A stretch of 20,609 nt of DNA from JAAYLC01 sp964636665 (GTDB taxonomy: Bacteria; Bacteroidota; Bacteroidia; Flavobacteriales; Flavobacteriaceae), in contig CAZWVT010000033.1 of NCBI GenBank assembly GCA_964636665.1, forward strand, positions 1 to 20,609. Reading direction: 5' to 3'. Positions 15,295 to 20,609 of the stretch are shown one piece after another (the stretch's first letter is position 1; the number at the start of each line of letters is the position of its first letter). A program made the position numbers and the translations under genes. The notes under the pieces are model-generated. The model was not told the origin of the DNA. It saw only the letters and a list, made by a program, of their open reading frames with translations, and did not search any database.

Positions 15295-16326
15295 ATGATA
15301 AAACCTTTAGATTACATTGTTGTAGGGTTGGGAATTGCCGGAATTTCTGTGTGCGAAGAATTGCAAAGTCGGCGTTTAACGTATAAAGTATTCAATACTT
15401 ATTCAAATTCAGCAACAACAGTTGCCGGCGGGATATTAAATCCAACCATTCTAAAATGGTTTACCACACCACCCAATATTGCACTACTTTATCCCAAAGC
15501 ACTAGATTTTTATGCTCGATTAGAATCTAAATTAAAAGGTGATAAATTTTACTCCAAGAAACCTGTTTATCGAATTTTTACATCTTTTCAAGAACAAAAT
15601 AATTGGTTGGTCGCAAGCGATAAGCAGAAGACCAGCGCCTATTTTAATCCTGAAATAATTAACAGCATAAACCAAAACATTAAAACTCCTTATGGATTGG
15701 GAGAAATTATGCAAACTGCGCAAATTAATTTGCAGTTACTCATAAATCAATATGTAATAAAGCTAAAGAAAGATAATTTTTATATCGATGAAAAGTTTGA
15801 TTACAACCAACTAAAACATCACGATTCTACTTTTGAATACAAAGGATTCACGGCAAAATATATTATATTTTGTGAAGGTATTTCTGTGTTGAGCAATCCT
15901 TTTTTTAATGAAGTCTCTGTAAAGCCTTCAAAAGGTGAATATTTAATAATTAATGCTCCAGATTTAAAATCCGACTTTATTATAAAAGGGAAAAGATATC
16001 TGATTCCCCTTGGTAATGATAGGTATAAATTTGGAGCAACATTTGGAAATGAAAGTGAAGGAACGGATTGGAAACCTTCGCAAAAAGCTTACGAAATTCT
16101 TAAGTCAGATTTAAAAGAAATGATAAGTTGTCCATTTAAAATTGAGCGCCAAATTGCAGGAATCCGACCTGTAACAGCGAACAATCAACCGGTAATTCAA
16201 AAGCATTCCACTTACCAACGGATGGCGTTTTTTAACGGGCTTGGAATGCGAGGACTTACTACAGCTCCTTATTATGCCCGTTTGTTAATTGAAAATATGG
16301 AATCAGATGAAAGTTTTACTGAGTAA
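15295..16326 (+). CDS. DAO-family FAD-dependent oxidoreductase
   Basis: 343 residues with the D-amino-acid oxidase (DAO) fold. The N-terminal Rossmann motif GxGxxG is at residues 11-16 (YIVVGLGIAGISVCEEL). It is followed by a conserved Gly-Gly-Ile-Leu-Asn-Pro segment (VAGGILNPT), a mid-protein substrate-binding region, the strand motif KGEYLIINAP, and the C-terminal FAD motif AGIRPVTANNQPVI and GLGMRGLTTAPYYARLL. Members of this fold oxidise amines or amino acids such as glycine, or finish tRNA modification (MnmC C-terminal domain); the substrate cannot be told from sequence. There is no signal peptide, so it is cytoplasmic. It starts directly after the gldN terminator with no visible promoter of its own, and ends 12 bases from the convergent DUF983 gene. 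Confidence 0.85.
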   Translation: MIKPLDYIVVGLGIAGISVCEELQSRRLTYKVFNTYSNSATTVAGGILNPTILKWFTTPPNIALLYPKALDFYARLESKLKGDKFYSKKPVYRIFTSFQEQNNWLVASDKQKTSAYFNPEIINSINQNIKTPYGLGEIMQTAQINLQLLINQYVIKLKKDNFYIDEKFDYNQLKHHDSTFEYKGFTAKYIIFCEGISVLSNPFFNEVSVKPSKGEYLIINAPDLKSDFIIKGKRYLIPLGNDRYKFGATFGNESEGTDWKPSQKAYEILKSDLKEMISCPFKIERQIAGIRPVTANNQPVIQKHSTYQRMAFFNGLGMRGLTTAPYYARLLIENMESDESFTE

Positions 16327-16338
16327 GAAATACAAGGC

Positions 16339-16737
16339 CTATCTTTCTTGCTTCTTATTGACAATATTCTCATTGTAGTCCAAAAACAAGTTTATCCAGA
16401 TATTTCTCGAAATTCGAAGAATAAAAGGAAAGGTAGCAATTAATGCGAGTGTAATAAACAGAAAAGTATAATGTATGTTTAATCCAAAAATGAGAAAAGA
16501 AATTACAAAAGCAGCCGTGGCAATTGCTACTCCCACAGCATAACTGACATACATTGCTCCATAGAAGAAAGAAGGCTCGATTTTAAATTTTATTCCACAA
16601 TGACTGCAATTTTCATTCATTTTTAGAATTTTTGTAGTCTTGTATGCATTGGGTTCGGTGTACATTTCTCCTTGATGACAAACCGGGCAAGTTCCCGTAA
16701 AAATGCTATAAAGTTTTGTGCCTTTCAACATGCTCAT
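16339..16737 (-). CDS. DUF983 family membrane protein with zinc-ribbon motif
   Basis: 132 residues. Two CxxC pairs, Cys17-Cys20 (GTCPVCHQG) and Cys44-Cys47 (ENCSHCG), form a probable zinc ribbon on the cytoplasmic side. The conserved phrase IEPSFFYGAMYVSYAVG leads into two hydrophobic helices at about 60-85 and 88-108. A basic tail follows. This matches DUF983, a family without an established function. A start at Met3 is possible, but Met1 is used here. It is divergent from the ABC-F gene, with a candidate -7 element at 16759-16766 that is half of a perfect palindrome. Confidence 0.85.
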   Translation of the reverse strand: MSMLKGTKLYSIFTGTCPVCHQGEMYTEPNAYKTTKILKMNENCSHCGIKFKIEPSFFYGAMYVSYAVGVAIATAAFVISFLIFGLNIHYTFLFITLALIATFPFILRISRNIWINLFLDYNENIVNKKQER

Positions 16738-16750
16738 ATCACTTGTTTTT

Positions 16751-16766
16751 TAACTTTGCAAAGTTA
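16751..16766. promoter_or_regulatory. Perfect palindrome of two back-to-back -7 elements
   Basis: TAACTTTGCAAAGTTA is a perfect 16-base palindrome, each half matching TAnnTTTG. The minus-strand half is 21 bases from the DUF983 ATG, a good promoter distance. The plus-strand half is 89 bases from the ABC-F ATG. Neither has a clean TTG at the -33 position. It may be a bidirectional promoter core or an operator overlapping the DUF983 promoter. Confidence 0.5.
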
Positions 16767-16847
16767 AGCAACTTATGAGAATTAAAAATAACAGACTATT
16801 TGTTTTACTTATAAGTTCATAACTATCACAAATACATATTTCAAAGA

Positions 16848-18764
16848 ATGGTAAATGTTTATAATCTGTCTGTTTCTTTCCAAGGAGATTATCTTTTTGA
16901 GAGCGTAACGTTCCAGTTAAAAATGGGAGACAGAGTTGGATTGATTGGAAAAAATGGAGCCGGAAAATCTACGATGCTTCGGATTTTGGCAGGTGAACAA
17001 GAATATGATGAAGGGCAAATTGCAACGGATAAAGAAATATCTATAGGATTTTTAAAACAAGATATCGATTTTGAAAAAGGTCGAACTGTTTTGGAAGAAG
17101 CGTATGAGGCTTTTGTAAAGATTAGAAAATTAGAAAAAAAACTGGAGTATATCAATACTCAACTTGCTGAGCGTGAAGATTATGAAAGTGAATCGTATCA
17201 TCAATTAATGATTGATTTGAATGACATCCAACATCAGTATGAAATTCACGGCGGATATACCTATCAAGGAGAAACTGAACGAATTTTACAAGGCTTAGGG
17301 TTTCAAAGAAAAGACTTTGAAATGCCTACTGAAACGTTTTCCGGCGGTTGGAGAATGCGTATTGAATTGGCTAAATTACTACTTCAAAACAATGATATTC
17401 TCTTATTGGATGAACCTACAAACCATTTGGATATCGAATCCATTTTATGGTTAGAAGATTTTTTGCAAACATATCCCGGAGCTGTGGTAATAGTTTCTCA
17501 CGATCGTATGTTTTTAGACAATGTTACCAATAGAACAATTGAAATTTCTCTCGGTAAAATTTATGATTACAACAAACCGTATTCCGACTATCTTTTATTG
17601 CGTAGCGAACTCCGAGAACAACAACTGGCAGCCCAAAAAAATCAGCAAAAACAAATAGAAACCACCGAAAAGTTAATTAATAAGTTTCGTGCCAAAGCAA
17701 GTAAGGCTTCAATGGCGCAATCACTTATTAAGAAATTGGATAAAATCGATAGGATTGAAGTAGATGAAGATGACAACAGCGTGATGTCACTGCGCTTTCC
17801 TGTTTCGGTAACGCCCGGAAAAGTTATTGTCACAGCAGAAAATATTTCAAAATCTTATGGAGAAAACAAAGTGCTGCAAAATGTAAATCTTTTGGTAGAA
17901 CGAGACTCCAAAATTGCTTTTGTAGGTCAGAACGGACAAGGAAAATCTACGTTGGCAAAAATAATAGTAGGTGAAATTCCGTATTCCGGAAAATTGACGC
18001 TTGGACACAATGTTCAAATTGGATATTTCGCCCAGAATCAAGCTGATTATTTAGACGGTGACAAAACGGTGCTGGATACGATGATTGACGCAGCCAATGA
18101 AAGCAACAGAAGCCGTGTGCGCGATATTTTAGGATCGTTTCTTTTTCGAGGAGATGATGTGGAAAAATACGTCCGCGTGTTAAGTGGTGGAGAGAGAAAT
18201 CGATTGGCGCTTGCCAAATTATTGCTTCAACCGTTTAATGCTTTGGTGATGGATGAACCTACAAACCATTTGGATATCAAATCTAAAAATGTGCTGAAAG
18301 AAGCCTTGATAAATTTTGAAGGAACCTTGCTGTTGGTCTCTCATGACAGAGATTTCCTAAAAGGACTGACAACAAAAGTTTATGAATTTAAGGATTACAA
18401 GATTAAAGAATACCTTGGTGACATTGATTTCTTTTTGGAACAACGAAACATTGAAAATCTTAGAGAAGCTGAAAAGAAAACAAAACCTGTATCAAATACT
18501 TCTGAAAAGACAAACCCCAAAATAAATGATTATGAAATTCAGAAGCAACTTAAATCATTGAAAAACAAATTGTCAAATGTTGAACGAAACATTTCCAAAT
18601 TGGAAAGTCAAATTCAGGAAGCCGATGAAAAGCTCTTGAATAATTATCATGAAACTATGGCGCAATCAGACTTTTTTAAGAAATACGAACAGAAAAAACA
18701 ACAATTGAATCGAGAAATGGAATCTTGGGAAAAACTTTTAAACCAAATTGATTCCATTGAATAA
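16848..18764 (+). CDS. ABC-F family ATPase (ribosome-associated type)
   Basis: 638 residues with two ABC domains and no membrane segments. Domain 1: Walker A GKNGAGKS at 34-41, signature FSGGW at 164-168, Walker B ending in DEPTNHLD at 188-195. Domain 2: Walker A GQNGQGKST at 360-368, signature LSGGE at 445-449, DEPTNHLD at 469-476. Between them is a charged linker of the P-site-tRNA-interaction type (about 240-310). The C-terminus (about 555-638) is a Lys/Glu-rich coiled coil, as in Uup/YdiF-like proteins. ABC-F proteins act in the ribosomal E site in translation control, stalled-ribosome rescue or antibiotic protection; which of these applies cannot be told here. The ATG at 16848 directly precedes the first ABC strand. 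The stop lies 2 bases from that of the convergent AsmA-like gene. Confidence 0.93.
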   Translation: MVNVYNLSVSFQGDYLFESVTFQLKMGDRVGLIGKNGAGKSTMLRILAGEQEYDEGQIATDKEISIGFLKQDIDFEKGRTVLEEAYEAFVKIRKLEKKLEYINTQLAEREDYESESYHQLMIDLNDIQHQYEIHGGYTYQGETERILQGLGFQRKDFEMPTETFSGGWRMRIELAKLLLQNNDILLLDEPTNHLDIESILWLEDFLQTYPGAVVIVSHDRMFLDNVTNRTIEISLGKIYDYNKPYSDYLLLRSELREQQLAAQKNQQKQIETTEKLINKFRAKASKASMAQSLIKKLDKIDRIEVDEDDNSVMSLRFPVSVTPGKVIVTAENISKSYGENKVLQNVNLLVERDSKIAFVGQNGQGKSTLAKIIVGEIPYSGKLTLGHNVQIGYFAQNQADYLDGDKTVLDTMIDAANESNRSRVRDILGSFLFRGDDVEKYVRVLSGGERNRLALAKLLLQPFNALVMDEPTNHLDIKSKNVLKEALINFEGTLLLVSHDRDFLKGLTTKVYEFKDYKIKEYLGDIDFFLEQRNIENLREAEKKTKPVSNTSEKTNPKINDYEIQKQLKSLKNKLSNVERNISKLESQIQEADEKLLNNYHETMAQSDFFKKYEQKKQQLNREMESWEKLLNQIDSIE

Positions 18765-18766
18765 AT

Positions 18767-20335
18767 TCATTTCTGTTTCTTTAATAGACCGGGCAGCATG
18801 GCTTCTTTTAAGGCGCTTTCCAAGCTAATCCAAAGCTGATTAAATACAGACTGTGTCTTTTTACGCTCTGTTTTGCCTGTGCTTTCATTGAATGACTTAC
18901 CGTGATCTTTGCTGCTTTTCGGAATAACCATATTTGCCAGCGAAGAAATGATTTTTCGTTTTTCTGATTTGTCTTTTTTAAGGAAATTTATTTTAAGTCC
19001 GGAATATCTGATTCGTAAATCGGTTTTGGAATTTTCGTTGTTTCCGTCAATCGTAAAATAAGTTTTATGAGCAGTGCCTTCCAATGAAACATTGAGATTT
19101 GGCGTTACAAAATCATTAATTCGCACAGCGTTAAAAGCCGCTACTTCTGCTTTAAATAAAAATTGGTCGATTGGACTGTGAACGTCCAATTCCCATTTAG
19201 CAGCAACCTGGGCATTGTTCATAAATTTTGTTTGGATGGAAGCAAAAACAGGAGTTTCGTATGTGTTTCCCACATCAGAAATTTCAGCATTTAAATCATT
19301 AAAAGTCAATTTTCCTCCACGATTTTCTTTTTGATGGCGTTCGGTATAATGAATGTCTGCTTGTGTGATTTTTAATAAATCTACAGAAAGATTAAAAGGG
19401 AGTGTTCGTAATGAACGGTTATACAATGGTTTGAAAGTCGTATCCTTTTCAATTGTTTTGTCGCGATAAATAGCAACTTTAGGATTCGAAACTTGAATTT
19501 TTGAAGAACTTACATTTGTCAACGAATCATTTTCAAAACCATAATCGTAATCAAAAATTTGCAATTCAGGCACTTTAATGTCGTAATGATCGCGTTCATA
19601 GGGGATAAGCGCATTAAACTCTGTTGTCGAATATTTAGTATGAAAATTAATGTTGTTGAAAATCAGCGAATTGGTGTTAATTGTATAACGGTTTACCGTC
19701 AGGTTTTCATATTGTCCTGCATTAAAAAAGAGAGAATCTCCTTGAATTTCAATTTCCTTATAAGTGATAGGTAAATTTTGATTTTTATCGTTTATGTATG
19801 ACATATCGGATAATGTCAAAAATAAATTTTCAGTATAAAATTCCGGTTGCTCACCATTTGATTTATAGCTTGAAATCACAGCGTTGTTAATCTCTATTTT
19901 ATTTATCGACATCGGAAATTCAATTGAATTTGGATTGTCTTCGGTGTTCGTTGCATCTTTCTCTTTAGAATTTCGTTGATAAACTTTGATTTCCGGATTG
20001 TCTATGATAAGTGCCCCTAATGTAATTTGATTGTTAAACAAATAATCCCAATAACTCAGGTTTTGAATTTTCAATTCGTTCAATGTAAGTGAAATATACA
20101 ATGAATCGTTTTTTTTATCTTTAATGTTGAGGGTTACTTTTTTTAGGTTTAAGGAACCGGATAACGTTCTTACATTCAGGTCTTCATAGTTCAAATCGAA
20201 ATGCGGGGGAAGGTCTTCGTTTAAAGCTTGTTCAATCTTATTATTAATAACGACAAATCCTATTACGGAAGCAATAAGAATAACAGTCGCAATGATGGCA
20301 AGAGAATAAAGAGCAATTCGGAGGGCTTTCTTCAT
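18767..20335 (-). CDS. AsmA-like membrane-anchored envelope protein
   Basis: 522 residues. One N-terminal transmembrane helix (about 9-30) anchors a large periplasmic part. It begins like AsmA/DUF748 relatives: FDLNYEDLNVRTLSGSLNLKKVTLNI, then repeated short beta-strand blocks (LNELKIQNLSYWDYL, LIIDNPEIKVYQRN, INKIEINNAVIS). The C-terminal region is basic (about 455-500) and ends with VFNQLWISLESALKEAMLPGLLKKQK. Family knowledge: AsmA-like proteins are large beta-groove structures involved in phospholipid transport or outer-membrane homeostasis. Assigning that role here is an inference, since the protein is short for the family. It abuts the convergent ABC-F gene and is divergent from tRNA-fMet. 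A weak promoter (TGATTTTG on the minus strand, 20367-20374) is possible. Confidence 0.65.
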   Translation of the reverse strand: MKKALRIALYSLAIIATVILIASVIGFVVINNKIEQALNEDLPPHFDLNYEDLNVRTLSGSLNLKKVTLNIKDKKNDSLYISLTLNELKIQNLSYWDYLFNNQITLGALIIDNPEIKVYQRNSKEKDATNTEDNPNSIEFPMSINKIEINNAVISSYKSNGEQPEFYTENLFLTLSDMSYINDKNQNLPITYKEIEIQGDSLFFNAGQYENLTVNRYTINTNSLIFNNINFHTKYSTTEFNALIPYERDHYDIKVPELQIFDYDYGFENDSLTNVSSSKIQVSNPKVAIYRDKTIEKDTTFKPLYNRSLRTLPFNLSVDLLKITQADIHYTERHQKENRGGKLTFNDLNAEISDVGNTYETPVFASIQTKFMNNAQVAAKWELDVHSPIDQFLFKAEVAAFNAVRINDFVTPNLNVSLEGTAHKTYFTIDGNNENSKTDLRIRYSGLKINFLKKDKSEKRKIISSLANMVIPKSSKDHGKSFNESTGKTERKKTQSVFNQLWISLESALKEAMLPGLLKKQK

Positions 20336-20382
20336 TGATTAAAAGTAATAAAATGAATAGTAGAAACAAAATCATTCAAGAC

Positions 20383-20413
20383 TTGCGTGTAACAATAGAA
20401 TGTATTATATTTG
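20383..20413 (+). promoter_or_regulatory. Bacteroidota-type promoter of the initiator tRNA gene
   Basis: A -33 TTG (20383-20385), a 20-base spacer and TATATTTG (20406-20413) make a full match to the Bacteroidota promoter pattern. Transcription would start near 20420, giving a leader of about 90 bases before the tRNA. Confidence 0.65.
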
Positions 20414-20448
20414 CAGTCCGAAATCACGGAATAAGCATTAGAAGAATA

Positions 20449-20494
20449 TTTCGTCAGGTTCGTATCTGCTAGTAGCGGACACAGTACGACGAAA
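20449..20494 (+). other. Imperfect hairpin in the tRNA leader
   Basis: TTTCGTC (20449-20455) pairs with GACGAAA (20488-20494). Inside, GTA (20462-20464) pairs with TAC (20485-20487), and TCTGC (20465-20469) pairs with GCGGA (20475-20479) around a TAGTA loop, with bulges at 20456-20461 and 20480-20484. It lies between the promoter and the tRNA. No T-run follows, so it is not a terminator; RNase processing or an unknown RNA function is possible. Confidence 0.4.
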
Positions 20495-20507
20495 AAATAA
20501 AATATAT

Positions 20508-20580
<73 letters not shown>

Positions 20581-20609
20581 CAAGGAAAAAGGTTGTAAAT
20601 CAAGGTTTT

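Noticed and set aside
16325..16349. AAGAAA/TTTCTT inverted repeat between convergent FAD and DUF983 genes as a terminator
   Set aside because: It is only a 6-bp AT-rich stem with a long loop and no proper T-run; too weak to call.
20455..20470. CAGGTTCGTATCTG in the tRNA leader as a tRNA T-arm remnant
   Set aside because: The stem and loop lengths do not fit a T arm, and no acceptor or anticodon arm surrounds it.

Overview
The window looks like a chromosomal segment of a gliding or T9SS-bearing member of the Bacteroidota, most likely class Flavobacteriia. The evidence is a complete gldK-gldL-gldM-gldN cluster (the type IX secretion core and motor), a secreted hydrolase with a T9SS type A C-terminal sorting domain, several promoters of the Bacteroidota type (-7 TAnnTTTG), weak Shine-Dalgarno sequences, a typical Bacteroidota DNA topoisomerase I without zinc fingers, and an initiator tRNA with a C1:U72 mismatch. 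No mobile element, CRISPR array or rRNA is visible. No gene-free stretch exceeds 300 bases; the longest are 6601-6790 (divergent promoters) and 20336-20507 (tRNA leader).

Layout. (1) Bases 1-1971 (+) hold the 3' part of a large secreted alpha/beta-hydrolase; the window starts just after its nucleophile elbow. A strong terminator follows at 1999-2030. (2) Bases 6600-2053 (-) are a compact housekeeping operon: miaB, a sigma-54 activator without receiver domain, lptE, a TPR protein and secG, with gaps of 12-19 bases and one 4-base overlap. (3) Bases 6791-10506 (+) hold topA, coupled through TAATG to a ureohydrolase-fold protein whose metal-binding residues look largely lost. (4) Bases 10605-15217 (+) hold gldKLMN behind their own promoter and ended by a strong terminator. 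(5) Bases 15295-16326 (+) encode a DAO-type FAD oxidoreductase that begins 11-12 bases after that terminator. (6) Bases 16737-16339 (-) encode a DUF983 membrane zinc-ribbon protein, divergent from an ABC-F ATPase (16848-18764, +); between them is a perfect 16-base palindrome made of two back-to-back -7 elements. (7) Bases 20335-18767 (-) encode an AsmA-like membrane-anchored protein. (8) Bases 20508-20580 (+) encode initiator tRNA-Met, with a clear promoter and a structured leader.

Together the genes are biased to the cell envelope: Sec export (SecG), LPS assembly (LptE), an AsmA-like protein, the T9SS trans-envelope core (GldKLMN) and a T9SS substrate. Translation and DNA topology genes (miaB, topA, ABC-F, tRNA-fMet) are interleaved. 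Most of this is a conserved core locus. The least explained parts are the degenerate ureohydrolase beside gldK, the orphan sigma-54 activator, the palindromic double promoter element, the terminator placed against the FAD gene, and the hairpin leader of the initiator tRNA. I found no clear evidence of a wholly new system.
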